DNA from: an uncultured Alistipes sp.
GTDB lineage: Bacteria; Bacteroidota; Bacteroidia; Bacteroidales; Rikenellaceae
Reading direction: 5' to 3'
DNA: 64,000 nucleotides
Assembly (NCBI GenBank): GCA_900550925.1
Contig: URTU01000001.1
Span: 1 to 64,000, forward strand
How positions within the stretch are numbered: position 1 is the stretch's first letter; each line of letters opens with the position of its first letter. Positions 17,404-27,450 of this stretch are shown here, piece by piece. A program made the position numbers and the translations under genes. Below the pieces are notes generated by a model. That model was not told where the DNA came from. It saw only the letters and a program-made list of their open reading frames with translations, and did no database searches.

Positions 17404-19821
17404 ATGAATAAAACAACAGATACCCTCTGGCAGAAACTCCAACGCCCGCGTGTAATCAAATGGCTGTGGATCATTGCCATGTTCCCCTTCGGACTGCTCT
17501 TCCTCCTGCTCATACTCACCTCGCTGGGAATGTTCGGAAAACTGCCTTCGTTCGAGGAGCTCGAAAACCCCAAAAGCAATATCGCTACCGAAATATACTC
17601 CGAAGACGGTAAAATGATCGGTTCGTTCTTCGTCCAGAACCGCTCGTTCGTCGAGTATGCCGACCTGTTCCCCGAAGACAGCGCAACACTGCTGCCCCTC
17701 GACGGTGAACAGGTGCCTCCGCTCGTCGCAGCCCTCGTCTCGACCGAGGATATCCGCTTCGAACGCCATTCGGGTATCGACATCCGCTCGCTCATCCGTG
17801 TCGGCGTCAAGACTATCGCCCTCGGCAGCTCGAGCCAGGGCGGTGGTAGTACAATAACCCAGCAGGTAGCCAAAAACCTATTCCCGCGCGATACCACCTC
17901 GTCGAGCGGCATAGTCCGTAAAGGCAAACTCGTACTGGCAAAGCTCAAGGAGTGGATCACCGCCGTAAAACTCGAATACAACTATACAAAGGAGGAGCTC
18001 GTGGCCATGTACCTCAATACGGTCGAATACGGCAGCAACGCCTACGGTATCAAGTCGGCCGCCCAGACCTTCTTCAACAAGAGCCCCGAACAGCTCAATA
18101 TACAGGAGGCAGCCGTACTGGTCGGCGTGGTCAACAAGCCGACCCGCTACAATCCGGTCCTCAACTACGACCATTCGATTGCCCGCCGCAATACGGTCAT
18201 GGCCCGTATGCGGGACAACGGGTGCATAACCCGCCAACAATACGACTCGCTCTCGGCACTGCCCATACAACTCAACTACCACCCCATTTCGCACAATGAC
18301 GGTACGGCAACCTATTTCCGCGAAATGCTGCGTCTGGTCATGAACCAGCCAAAACCAAAACGAAACCAGTTTGCAAACGACTGGGACTACCGCGTGGCGG
18401 TCGAAGAGTGGGAGACAAATCCGATTTACGGCTGGTGCCAGAAAAACCGCAAGGCCGACGGTACTCCGTACAATATCTACCGCGACGGTCTGAAGATCTA
18501 CACCACCATAAACTCCTCGATGCAGAAGTATGCCGAAGAGGCACTGCTCGAACACATGCGGACAGATGTGCAGCCGCGCATGGAACGTCAGGTCAAGAAT
18601 ACCAAGGTCCTCTTCCGCGGACAGTCAAAGGAGCAGATCGAACGCATAATAAACAACGCTATACGCTATTCGGACCGCTACCGCGAGATGAAAAAGGACG
18701 GCAATACCGAAGAGCAGATTCTGGCTTCGTTCGACCAGCCCTGCCAGATGCGCGTCTTCACCTATGACGGCGAACGCGATACGGTCATGACACCGCGGGA
18801 CTCGATTCTGCACCACAAGAAGATCCTGCGGGCCTCGTTCGTAGCCATGGACCCCCATACCGGATATGTCAAGGCATACGTCGGAGGACCGAACTTCCGA
18901 TACTTCAAATACGACGTGGCAAAGCAGGGCAAACGGCAGATCGGCTCGACCATCAAGCCCTTCATCTATACCTTTGCCATCGACCACCTGGGGCTGACCC
19001 CATGCACGCTGGTGCTCAACGAACCTGTGACCATCGAAACCGACAACGGCAAACCGTGGACCCCGAAAGAGGCCAACCGGAATCCCTACGACGGCAAGAT
19101 GCACCCGTTGAGCTGGGGCCTCGCAAACAGCCGTAACAACTACTCGACATGGATCATGAAGCAGTCGAAACAACCTGCCGCCGTGGCCGATTTCATCCAC
19201 AAGATGGGCATTCACAGCTATATCGACCCCCAGTGGGCACTCTGCCTCGGATCGTCCGAATCGTCGCTCTACGAACTCGTCGGCGCTTTCTGCACCTTCG
19301 CCAACGCAGGTGTCTATACCGACCCGATATTCGTAACACATATCGAAGACCGTCAGGGCAACCTGCTCGCCTCGTTCGTCCCCACTACCCAGGACGCTAT
19401 CAGCGAACAGACCGCATATACCATGCTTACGATGTTGCAGAATGTCGTACGGGCCGGTACGGCAGGTCGCCTGCGCTGGAAATACCAGGTCATGGGCGAG
19501 GTCGGCGGCAAAACCGGCACAACCAACGAAAACCGCGATGCATGGTTCGTCGGAATAACCCCGAATCTGGTTGCCGGTGCATGGTGCGGCGGCGAAGACC
19601 AGTCGGTACACATCTCCGGTGCCGGCGAGGGCGGTGCGGCTCTGGCGTTGCCGATGTTCGGGCTCTTCATAAACAAGGTCTACGCCGACCCGCGACTCGG
19701 TGTCAGACCGACCGATACGTTCGCACGTCCAAACAACCTCGTCGAATACAACTGCGACTCGGAATACGACCAGGAACAGGCCGGAGACCGGTCATCGTAC
19801 GAAGACGAATTTTTCGAATAA
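17404..19821 (+). CDS. Class A penicillin-binding protein (PBP1A type)
   Basis: An 805-residue bifunctional peptidoglycan synthase anchored in the inner membrane. It has a membrane segment near residues 21-43. A GT51 glycosyltransferase domain follows, with catalytic Glu115 in STEDIRFERHSGID, GGGSTITQQVAKNLF and YLNTVEYGSNAYGI. The transpeptidase domain has the STIK tetrad Ser515-Lys518 (QIGSTIKPF), SRNNYSTW and KTGTTNENRDAWFVG. It ends with an acidic tail. Length fits the family. asd begins 32 bases after the stop with no promoter seen, so the two may be co-transcribed; both feed cell-wall synthesis through diaminopimelate. Confidence 0.95.
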   Translation: MNKTTDTLWQKLQRPRVIKWLWIIAMFPFGLLFLLLILTSLGMFGKLPSFEELENPKSNIATEIYSEDGKMIGSFFVQNRSFVEYADLFPEDSATLLPLDGEQVPPLVAALVSTEDIRFERHSGIDIRSLIRVGVKTIALGSSSQGGGSTITQQVAKNLFPRDTTSSSGIVRKGKLVLAKLKEWITAVKLEYNYTKEELVAMYLNTVEYGSNAYGIKSAAQTFFNKSPEQLNIQEAAVLVGVVNKPTRYNPVLNYDHSIARRNTVMARMRDNGCITRQQYDSLSALPIQLNYHPISHNDGTATYFREMLRLVMNQPKPKRNQFANDWDYRVAVEEWETNPIYGWCQKNRKADGTPYNIYRDGLKIYTTINSSMQKYAEEALLEHMRTDVQPRMERQVKNTKVLFRGQSKEQIERIINNAIRYSDRYREMKKDGNTEEQILASFDQPCQMRVFTYDGERDTVMTPRDSILHHKKILRASFVAMDPHTGYVKAYVGGPNFRYFKYDVAKQGKRQIGSTIKPFIYTFAIDHLGLTPCTLVLNEPVTIETDNGKPWTPKEANRNPYDGKMHPLSWGLANSRNNYSTWIMKQSKQPAAVADFIHKMGIHSYIDPQWALCLGSSESSLYELVGAFCTFANAGVYTDPIFVTHIEDRQGNLLASFVPTTQDAISEQTAYTMLTMLQNVVRAGTAGRLRWKYQVMGEVGGKTGTTNENRDAWFVGITPNLVAGAWCGGEDQSVHISGAGEGGAALALPMFGLFINKVYADPRLGVRPTDTFARPNNLVEYNCDSEYDQEQAGDRSSYEDEFFE

Positions 19822-19853
19822 TATCACCCCTTTAATCATTTAACAGACTCCCG

Positions 19854-20864
19854 ATGAAAGTTGCTATCGTAGGTGCAAGCGGTGCCGTAGGTCAGGAATT
19901 CCTGCGCATACTTGCCGAACGTCGATTCCCGATCGACGAACTGGTGCTGTTCGGATCCCAACGGAGTGCCGGCCGCGAATACCGTTTCGAAGACCGCTCC
20001 CTGAAGGTAAAGCTCCTGCAGCACAACGACGATTTCAAAGATATTGACCTGGCTCTGACCTCGGCCGGAGCCGGAACCTCACGAGAATTCGCCGAGACAA
20101 TTACAAAATACGGAGCCCTGATGATCGACAACTCCAGCGCATTCCGAATGGAGAAGGATGTCCCGCTGGTCGTTCCGGAGGTTAATCCCGAAGATGCCGT
20201 CAATCCGCCGCGCCGGATCATTGCCAACCCGAACTGTACAACTATACAGATGGTCGTGGCATTGAACGCCATCGAACATGTCTCGCATATCCGCCGCGTG
20301 CACGTTTCGACATACCAGTCGGCCAGCGGAGCCGGCGCCGCCGCAATGGACGAACTGGTCGAACAGCATGCACAGCTCGCGCGCGGCGAGGAGCCTACGG
20401 TCAACAAGTTCGCTTTCCAGTTGGCCTACAACGTAATCCCGCATATCGACGTCTTTACCGACAACGGCTACACAAAGGAGGAGATGAAGATGTACAACGA
20501 AACCCGAAAGATCATGCACTCGGATATTGCCGTCAGTGCCACCTGCGTACGGGTTCCGGTGATGCGTGCGCACTCGGAGAGCATCTGGATCGAAACCGAA
20601 CGTCCGGTATCGGTCGAGGAGGCCCGCAAAGCCTTTGCCGAAGCCGAAGGTGTAGTGCTGATGGATGAACCGGCCGAAAAGATATATCCCATGCCGCTAT
20701 TCATGGCCGGCAAGGATCCGGTATATGTCGGGCGTATCCGCAAGGACCTGACCGACGAGAACGGACTTACCTTCTGGTGCGTAAGCGACCAGATCAGGAA
20801 AGGGGCCGCCCTCAATGCCGTACAGATCGCCGAATGGCTGATCCGTAACGGCAAACTGAAATAA
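19854..20864 (+). CDS. asd: Aspartate-semialdehyde dehydrogenase
   Basis: Reduces aspartyl phosphate to aspartate semialdehyde with NADPH, the branch point to lysine/diaminopimelate, threonine and methionine. The 336-residue protein shows the nucleotide-binding start [19 protein letters not shown], the catalytic Cys128 in [26 protein letters not shown], and [15 protein letters not shown] with the conserved Arg/His of the active site. Length is standard. It lies just after the PBP gene and ends at a strong terminator. Confidence 0.96.
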   Translation: MKVAIVGASGAVGQEFLRILAERRFPIDELVLFGSQRSAGREYRFEDRSLKVKLLQHNDDFKDIDLALTSAGAGTSREFAETITKYGALMIDNSSAFRMEKDVPLVVPEVNPEDAVNPPRRIIANPNCTTIQMVVALNAIEHVSHIRRVHVSTYQSASGAGAAAMDELVEQHAQLARGEEPTVNKFAFQLAYNVIPHIDVFTDNGYTKEEMKMYNETRKIMHSDIAVSATCVRVPVMRAHSESIWIETERPVSVEEARKAFAEAEGVVLMDEPAEKIYPMPLFMAGKDPVYVGRIRKDLTDENGLTFWCVSDQIRKGAALNAVQIAEWLIRNGKLK

Positions 20865-20897
20865 CGGCAGCTCAATATCACAGCTGTACGCTAAAAA

Positions 20898-20944
20898 GCA
20901 GACTCCGGTACAATGATTGAATCGTTGTACCGGAGTCTGCTTTT
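20898..20944. terminator. Bidirectional terminator after asd
   Basis: A long perfect stem (GCAGACTCCGGTACAA with its complement, 20898-20940) is followed by TTTT on the plus strand and by TTTTT on the minus strand. It therefore serves asd and the convergent small gene. Confidence 0.85.
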
Positions 20945-21006
20945 CTCTGCGGGTTCATTGTTTTTCTGCGGACTCATTCGGGCCGCATACCTCTGCGACA
21001 CACAAC

Positions 21007-21378
21007 TCACGCCGGATCAGGGTCCAGACCTTCATGGGCGCATATGTTTCCCAATTTGGTCTCGATGATGCCCGACAGCTCTTCCTCAACCACCTGGTCG
21101 TCGTCACTGCCGTTCACCGAAAAGAACTTGCCCGGCTGTGAACAGTAGTGAACCGTACTGAAATCATCTCCCTGTATGCCTATAACCGCGTCGATCCGAT
21201 CCTCATATTCGGCCATGTGTCCGAACAGCTGCAAACGCTGCTCTTCGCTCTCCATGCGGGGCAGCAGGATGATACAGTTGTTGTCAAGCTCGTCAAGCGA
21301 ATGACGCAGTTTCAGATGATATCGTTCGGCGATGTGCGCTGCACACGCTGCCGTAAAGCCGGATAGTACAATATTCAT
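21007..21378 (-). CDS. Hypothetical 123-aa protein, no recognised family
   Basis: A short soluble protein without a signal peptide or membrane segment. It starts MNIVLSGFTAACAAHIAERYHL and is rich in acidic residues and histidine, with a very acidic C-terminal third (NGSDDDQVVEEELSGIIET). I recognise no domain. The start at 21378 is chosen over an in-frame start at 21459, because the extra 27 residues look non-coding. A TATATTTG element at 21550-21557 on this strand could drive it with a leader of about 165 bases. It shares a bidirectional terminator with asd. Codon use resembles its neighbours, so it is probably a real gene. Confidence 0.55.
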   Translation of the reverse strand: MNIVLSGFTAACAAHIAERYHLKLRHSLDELDNNCIILLPRMESEEQRLQLFGHMAEYEDRIDAVIGIQGDDFSTVHYCSQPGKFFSVNGSDDDQVVEEELSGIIETKLGNICAHEGLDPDPA

Positions 21379-21636
21379 AACGGTAAGGTTTAAGTATGTA
21401 ATTATGTTATACGCCGACGGCCTCGATACGGTCATGCCATTCAACCCGTTCCGCCACACATCCGTACTGCCGTCCGGAATCTCCGCACTGCCGGATACAA
21501 TACCCGGTCAGCAGGCAGAGTCTTGAGGATTATCCACCTCCCTTCCGGACAAATATACGAAGTTATTTCGAGAAACTCCCACTCCGACCTGCAAATTCGG
21601 TTCCGCAGCATGGCAGCCGGCATCCCCGGCAACACG
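21379..21636. other. Spacer upstream of the 123-aa gene
   Basis: It holds a minus-strand -7 element (TATATTTG at 21550-21557) and otherwise no structure or open frame that I can support. Confidence 0.45.
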
Positions 21637-21672
21637 AAAACGCCCCGAAGACCATGACGGTCTCCGGAGCGC
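21637..21672 (-). terminator. Terminator of the tetR-acrAB-tolC operon
   Basis: On the minus strand a 14-bp stem with three G-T pairs (21640-21672) closes on a short loop and is followed by TTTT. It lies about 130 bases after the outer-membrane factor gene. Confidence 0.7.
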
Positions 21673-21803
21673 CTCTCACATAACAATCAAATGGATAGCG
21701 TCATCGAACCAAACGTCTCCGACACTATTTAATCACTCCGGCTCCCGGATCCGACGGCCCGCCTTGCGGACTGAGCCTCCGACCGTTCCGGACAGCTGCG
21801 GAA

Positions 21804-23147
21804 TCAATAGGCCCCGCCGCCCAATGCCTGATAAAGGGTTATCGTACTCGAAATCTCCGACAACTTATTGGCTATACGGCCTATCTGCGCCTCAAGCAAC
21901 GTCTGTTGTGCCGTCAAGACCTCAAGATAGGTCGTCGAACCGTATTTCATTGTCAACTGCGTATCACGCACAGCCTTCTCAAGATTCTCAACCTGCTTGT
22001 CGTAGTTCTCGCACTTGGCCTGCGCACTCTTCACCGCCACGAAAGCATCGTTAACCTCGATACCGGCATCGATCACCTGCTGGCGGAATGCCAGTTCGGC
22101 CTGCTGTTGCTGGGCCTTGGCAATCTTAAGGTTGGCATTCAACTGGCCGCGCTTCAACAGCGGTTCCAGCAACGACCCCAATGCGTTGTACAACGTGTGG
22201 CGGAAATCGTAACTGCCCGAGATCGTCAGCGACGGATAGAAGGCCGACCGCGCCGCATTGGTCACATAGAATGCCGATGCCAGGGCATACTCGGCCTGCC
22301 GCACATCAGGACGGTTGGCCAGAACACTGACCGGCACTCCGACCGACAGCGTCTCAGGAACACTCCACCCCTCCAACCGGCCGCGTTCAACCGTACGGGG
22401 CGTCCACCCCAACAGCGAACACAACTGATTTTCGGTCTGCCGGATCTGCTGGTCTATATCTATCAGGTTATTGCAGATGCCGTAGTAATTTGCCTCGGTC
22501 TGATTAACCGATGCCGAGTTATAGCGCCCGGCCTGCATCAACTTACGCATTACATCGACATTCTTACGCCAGCTCTCTTCGGTCAGTGCATATATCTCCT
22601 TCTGTGCGTCGAGCGCCAGCAACGTATAATAGGTCGTTGCCACCGTGGCGATCAGCTGCGAACGCACGGCCTGCGCATAGGCATCCTGTTGCAAAAGTTC
22701 GGCCATCTTCTCCTTCTTGGCATTGCGCAGCGATCCGAACAGGTCAATCTCCCAACTTGCGTTGACAGGCAGCTGAACAGACCACGCACCGTCATATGAT
22801 GCGCTCGGAGACACATCTACCGAAGGCAGGAATGCCAGCTTGGCACTCCGCAACGAGGCCTGCGCCTGCTCGATCTGCAACAGCGCACTCTGAAGATCGA
22901 CGTTGTTCGTCAACGCCGTATCGATCAATGCACACAGCGTCGGATCGCCGAACATGTCACGCCAGTCGACACTCCCCAGCGAAACCGTATCTCCATCCGC
23001 AATATCGCCGTAGGCATCATCGGTTATCTCGTACTGCGGACCCTTGAATGTCCCGTAAATTCCGCAGCCCGTCATGACGAATGCTGCGACGGCTGCCAGC
23101 ATGAATCTCAAAAACATGCCCGATATTCTGTTATTCATATTATTCAA
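21804..23147 (-). CDS. RND efflux outer-membrane factor (TolC/NodT family lipoprotein)
   Basis: The outer-membrane channel of a tripartite RND pump. The 447-residue protein has a lipoprotein signal (FVMTGCGIYG, lipidated Cys near residue 28). It has two TolC-type repeats of long helices: SALLQIEQAQASLRSAKLAFLP with LFGSLRNAKKEKMAELL in the first, and PDVRQAEYALASAFYVTNAARSAF with LNANLKIAKAQQQQAELAF in the second. The C-terminal YLEVLTAQQTLLEAQ segment is typical. Length is normal for the CusC/OprM group. Its start overlaps the end of the RND permease by 8 bases, showing translational coupling. Confidence 0.93.
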   Translation of the reverse strand: MNNMNNRISGMFLRFMLAAVAAFVMTGCGIYGTFKGPQYEITDDAYGDIADGDTVSLGSVDWRDMFGDPTLCALIDTALTNNVDLQSALLQIEQAQASLRSAKLAFLPSVDVSPSASYDGAWSVQLPVNASWEIDLFGSLRNAKKEKMAELLQQDAYAQAVRSQLIATVATTYYTLLALDAQKEIYALTEESWRKNVDVMRKLMQAGRYNSASVNQTEANYYGICNNLIDIDQQIRQTENQLCSLLGWTPRTVERGRLEGWSVPETLSVGVPVSVLANRPDVRQAEYALASAFYVTNAARSAFYPSLTISGSYDFRHTLYNALGSLLEPLLKRGQLNANLKIAKAQQQQAELAFRQQVIDAGIEVNDAFVAVKSAQAKCENYDKQVENLEKAVRDTQLTMKYGSTTYLEVLTAQQTLLEAQIGRIANKLSEISSTITLYQALGGGAY

Positions 23148-26100
23148 CTCTCTTTCTGCGTATGACTAATCCGTATTTCTCCTGGAGGCGCTGCATGATG
23201 ATGAACATCGACGGCACAACGAACAGCAAGGCTATCGTTCCGATCAGCATACCTCCGACAACACCTGCTCCCAACGTACGGTTACCGTTGGCACTGGCAC
23301 CCGTCGCATACAGCAACGGAAGCATACCGAAGACAAGCGTCAGCACCGTCATCAGAATCGGTCGCAGACGTACCTTCGCGGCATCGAACGCCGCCTCTTC
23401 GATACTCATACCCGCTTCGCGACGCTGGGCCGCATACTCCGTAATCAGGATCGCCGTCTTCGACAACAGACCGATGATCATGATCATACCCGTCTGCAGA
23501 TATATGTTGTTTTCGATTCCGAAGATCTTCGCCGCCACAAAACATCCCAATACTCCGAACGGTACCGACAGGATCACCGCAAACGGAACAAAGAAACTCT
23601 CGTAGAGCGAACACAACAGCAGGTAGATGAAGATCACGCAGACAATCAATATGTAAACCGTATTGTTCGAACTGCTCTCCTCACGCGATGCGCTACCGAA
23701 CTCATATCCGTAACCTTCGGGAAGGGTCTCCTTGGCCACCTCGCCTATGGCAGCAATCACATCACCCGAACTGTATCCCTTGGCAATGGTGACGTTGGCC
23801 GAGATCGAGTTGAACAGGTTGAAACGACTCAGGCCTTCCGGGCCGTACGTCTTGGTCAGCGTCACGAACTGACTCACCGGAGCCATCTCGTCGCCGTTGC
23901 GGAAGTAGATGTTGTCCAGCGAATTGGGATCGAGCCGGTATTCGGGCGAGGCCTGGATGATCACCCGGTAAACCTTCGAGAAACGGATGATGTTCGAGGC
24001 GTAGATACCGCCGTAGTAACCCGATATCACATCAAGAATATCCGACGGCGATACTCCGGCCCTCTTGCACTTGGCCGCATCGACATCAACAACATACTGT
24101 ACATAGTCAACCTCAAACGAACTGAAGGCCGCCATCACTTCGGGACGCTGGTTCAACTTCGCCAGGAAGCCCTGCGTAACGTTATAGAAATCACGTATAT
24201 CGCCACCCTTGCGGTCCTGCAGATACAACTCCACAGCATTACCTGTTCCGTAACCGTCGATCATGCTCGGCGCCATCACGAAGATCTCGGCATCGGTAAT
24301 CTTACGCGTATCCCTGTTCAGACGCGCCATCACACCCGTCGACGAATGCTCGAACCCGGGTCGCTCACTCCAGTCCTTGAGCTGCAGCACCAACATACCG
24401 CTCGACGATCCGCTGCCGCCGGTCATGCTGTGGCCGACCAGGCGCGAATAGGCCTTCACTTCGGGATAGGTACGGATGATATCCTCAACCTTGTCCAGAA
24501 TGCCGTCCGTAAACCGCGAGTTGCTGCCCGGAGCCGTGCTGATTGAAACGAACAACGCTCCGGTATCCTCGCTCGGAACAAGTCCGGTCTTGGTATTCTT
24601 CATGAGCAATACCGCGCAAACAGCTGCCAGAACAATTGCCAGGGCCGAAATCCATTTGCGGTGCAACATGAAGTGGAGTCCCGATTCGTACTTGCGGAAC
24701 AGAGCCTGATACGATACGTTGTAGGCCTTCTTGACCAGTTTCTTGAACTTGCGGTCGGGGGTATTCCGCTGCAGGAACAACGCACTCAGCGCCGGACTCA
24801 GCGTCAAGGCATTGAGCATCGAGATCGCCACGGCAACCGCCATCGTAAGTCCGAACTGCCGGTAGAAGATACCGCTCGTACCGCTCATGAACGAAATGGG
24901 GATGAACACGGCCATGAAGACGATGGTCGAGGTGACAACCGCCGCCGTAACATCATGCATGGCCGATGACGTTGCCTTGACGGCATCCGTTTCGCCCTCC
25001 TCGATTTTGGTCTGCACCGCCTCGACAACCACGATCGCATCGTCGACCACGGTTCCGATAACCAGGATCAGTGCAAACAGCGTCAACAGGTTCAGACTGA
25101 AGCCCAACAGATAGATCACAGCAAACGATCCGACCAGCGAAATCAACAACGAGAGGGTCGGGATCAATGTCAGCTTGTAGTCGTGCAGGAAGAAGAACAC
25201 AACCAGCACAACCAGTATGACGGCCTCAATGAGAGTTTTGACCACCTCCTTTATCGACGCGAACAGGAAGTCGTTCGTATTCTGAAGATAGACATACTCC
25301 AATCCGGCCGGGAACGATTCGGCCAACTCCTCCATCAGGGCTTCGATCTTCATGTTGATCTCCGTGGCATTCGAACCGGCCGTCTGGTTGATCATCATCA
25401 TCACTCCCGGATGACCGTTCAAACCACCTATATAAGAATAACTCTGGTCGCCCAGTTCGATCTTGGCCACATCGCGCAGACGCAATACCTGACCGTCGGC
25501 CGTCGAACGTACAACCATGTTCCCGAACTCCTCGGGTGTCTGATAACGGCCGCGGTACTTCATCGTATAGGTGAAGACATTGTCCGAATTCTCACCGAAC
25601 GAACCGGTCGACGCCTCGATATTCTGTTCGGCAAGCACCGCCGTAATGTCCGAAGGCACCAGTCCGTAATGTGCCATGGTCTCGGGGTTCAACCAGATAC
25701 GCATGCTGTAGGTAGCTCCCATACAGTTGACCTCACCGACGCCCTCAATACGCTGTATCTGCGGCACAACATTGATATTCAGATAGTTCGTTATGAACGA
25801 GTTGTCGAACGAATCATCCGGACTGTATACGCCGATCATCGCCAGCGTACTGATCTGTCGTTTCGCCACACGGACACCTACCTGCGTAACCTCGCTCGGC
25901 AAGAGTCCCTGGGCCTCCGAGACTCGGTTCTGAACATTCACCGCAGCCTGATCCGGATCAGTCCCCTGCGTGAAATAGATATTGATGCTGGCCGAGCCCA
26001 ACGATGCACTCGACTCCATGTAGGTCATGTGTTCGACACCGTTGATCGACTCCTCCAGAGGTACGATCACGGCCTCCTGAACCGTCTCGGCACTCGCTCC

Positions 26101-26253
26101 CATGTAGGAGGCCGAAACGTGAACGGTCGGCGGCGCTATGTCGGGGAACTTCTCAACTGAAAGCGACGTCAACGCCAATATGCCCAAAAATACTATGCCT
26201 ATCGAAATACAGATGGACAAGACCGGTTTTTCGATAAATCGATTCCCTTTCAT
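23140..26253 (-). CDS. RND multidrug efflux permease (AcrB/HAE1 family)
   Basis: The proton-driven inner-membrane pump of the tripartite system, 1037 residues with twelve expected membrane segments and two large periplasmic loops. The proton relay is present: the adjacent Asp pair in TVVDDAIVVVEAV (TM4) and the Lys in GLLSKTAILITEYA (TM10). FPDIAPPTVHVSASY, the AVNVQNRVSEA porter segment and AIVVVLVVFFFLHDY-like TM text support the HAE1 family, which exports amphiphilic drugs and bile salts. The permease follows the adaptor by 6 bases and overlaps the outer-membrane factor. Its natural substrate cannot be read from sequence; bile tolerance would suit a gut organism. Confidence 0.95.
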   Translation of the reverse strand: MKGNRFIEKPVLSICISIGIVFLGILALTSLSVEKFPDIAPPTVHVSASYMGASAETVQEAVIVPLEESINGVEHMTYMESSASLGSASINIYFTQGTDPDQAAVNVQNRVSEAQGLLPSEVTQVGVRVAKRQISTLAMIGVYSPDDSFDNSFITNYLNINVVPQIQRIEGVGEVNCMGATYSMRIWLNPETMAHYGLVPSDITAVLAEQNIEASTGSFGENSDNVFTYTMKYRGRYQTPEEFGNMVVRSTADGQVLRLRDVAKIELGDQSYSYIGGLNGHPGVMMMINQTAGSNATEINMKIEALMEELAESFPAGLEYVYLQNTNDFLFASIKEVVKTLIEAVILVVLVVFFFLHDYKLTLIPTLSLLISLVGSFAVIYLLGFSLNLLTLFALILVIGTVVDDAIVVVEAVQTKIEEGETDAVKATSSAMHDVTAAVVTSTIVFMAVFIPISFMSGTSGIFYRQFGLTMAVAVAISMLNALTLSPALSALFLQRNTPDRKFKKLVKKAYNVSYQALFRKYESGLHFMLHRKWISALAIVLAAVCAVLLMKNTKTGLVPSEDTGALFVSISTAPGSNSRFTDGILDKVEDIIRTYPEVKAYSRLVGHSMTGGSGSSSGMLVLQLKDWSERPGFEHSSTGVMARLNRDTRKITDAEIFVMAPSMIDGYGTGNAVELYLQDRKGGDIRDFYNVTQGFLAKLNQRPEVMAAFSSFEVDYVQYVVDVDAAKCKRAGVSPSDILDVISGYYGGIYASNIIRFSKVYRVIIQASPEYRLDPNSLDNIYFRNGDEMAPVSQFVTLTKTYGPEGLSRFNLFNSISANVTIAKGYSSGDVIAAIGEVAKETLPEGYGYEFGSASREESSSNNTVYILIVCVIFIYLLLCSLYESFFVPFAVILSVPFGVLGCFVAAKIFGIENNIYLQTGMIMIIGLLSKTAILITEYAAQRREAGMSIEEAAFDAAKVRLRPILMTVLTLVFGMLPLLYATGASANGNRTLGAGVVGGMLIGTIALLFVVPSMFIIMQRLQEKYGLVIRRKRVE

Positions 26254-26259
26254 GACTTG

Positions 26260-27450
26260 CTACTCTTCCGATTTAACGTTCTCATTAGACTTCTCAGTCA
26301 CACCGGCAGCCGATGCTACAGACTGTTCCGGAGCCGTCGTCGCTGCAGCCGCCTTAACCGGCATGCCTTCCTTCAACAGACCCGCTCCGGCAGCAATGAT
26401 CTGGTCTCCAACCTCCAGACCGCCCGTAACGATGTACTTACGACCGTCGTTGATCGGCGAAACGGTGATCTGCGTCGACCGCGTCACGCCATCCACAACC
26501 TTATAGACCAGAACCTTGTCCTGCAACTCGAAGGTCGATTCCTGAGGTATGGTGATCACATTGTCGTAATGTTCCGGGAAGAGTATGCTGCCATTTGCGC
26601 CGCTGTGAAGCAGACGGTCGGGATTGGCAAAGATCGCCCGCAGCGAAACCGTTCCGGTCGTCTGGCTGATCACGCCGCTGATACTCTCAACACGGCCCGT
26701 ATGGTTATATATGCTTCCGTTGCTCAACTGCAGCTGAACGTCGGGCATCTGTGCCAACGCCTTCTCCACCGAACCGTACTGTTGCAGCATGTCCAGCAGC
26801 GAATTCTCGTCCATCGAGAAATAGACATACATCTCCGAATTGTCCGAAACTGTCGTCAACGGCGTGGCCATCGAAGCGCTTACCAATGCACCTTCACGAT
26901 AGGGAATTGTCCCCACAACACCGTTCGAAGGACTCGTAACCTCGGTATATGAGAGATTGTTGGCGGCATCGATCTGCTGTGCCTCCATCTGCGCCAGCGT
27001 AGCCTGCGCCGAATGCAGCGAATTGAGCGACTGCTGCAACTCATAGGATGATACCACATCATTCTCGAACAGCTCCTTGGTGCTGTTGTATTCGAGTTCG
27101 GCCGATTCGACCCCGACCTTCGCAGCTGCCAGATTGGCTTCGGCAACTCGCAACGCCGCCTCATACGGAACCCGGTCGATAACGAACAACGTCTGTCCCT
27201 TGCGGACAACCTCGCCCTCCTTCACACGTACCGAGGTGATCTTGCCCGAAATCTGCGGATAGATATCGATATCCTGACGTCCGCGGATGGTTGCCGAATA
27301 GGATTTGTCCAACGTCTCGTTGCTGGTCGAAACCGACAGGATCGGATATTCCACCGCCTCGCCCGACTCCGTGGTGCCTCCACAGGCACTCAACAGCATT
27401 GCCACGACACCTACCGATATCATGGCTCCAAAAATTCTACATTTTCTCAT
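26260..27450 (-). CDS. RND efflux periplasmic adaptor (AcrA family lipoprotein)
   Basis: The membrane fusion protein linking pump and channel. The 396-residue product has a lipoprotein signal (VAMLLSACGG). A barrel-sandwich lipoyl half follows (SGKITSVRVKEGEVVRKGQTLFVID), then a helical hairpin of about 70 residues rich in Ala and Gln, and the second lipoyl half (APSNGVVGTIPY-like). The beta barrel and membrane-proximal domain (STFELQDKVLVYKVVDG) complete the layout. It ends with a low-complexity Ala/Glu tail. The start codon overlaps the tetR stop (ATGA), so both are translated together. Confidence 0.94.
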   Translation of the reverse strand: MRKCRIFGAMISVGVVAMLLSACGGTTESGEAVEYPILSVSTSNETLDKSYSATIRGRQDIDIYPQISGKITSVRVKEGEVVRKGQTLFVIDRVPYEAALRVAEANLAAAKVGVESAELEYNSTKELFENDVVSSYELQQSLNSLHSAQATLAQMEAQQIDAANNLSYTEVTSPSNGVVGTIPYREGALVSASMATPLTTVSDNSEMYVYFSMDENSLLDMLQQYGSVEKALAQMPDVQLQLSNGSIYNHTGRVESISGVISQTTGTVSLRAIFANPDRLLHSGANGSILFPEHYDNVITIPQESTFELQDKVLVYKVVDGVTRSTQITVSPINDGRKYIVTGGLEVGDQIIAAGAGLLKEGMPVKAAAATTAPEQSVASAAGVTEKSNENVKSEE

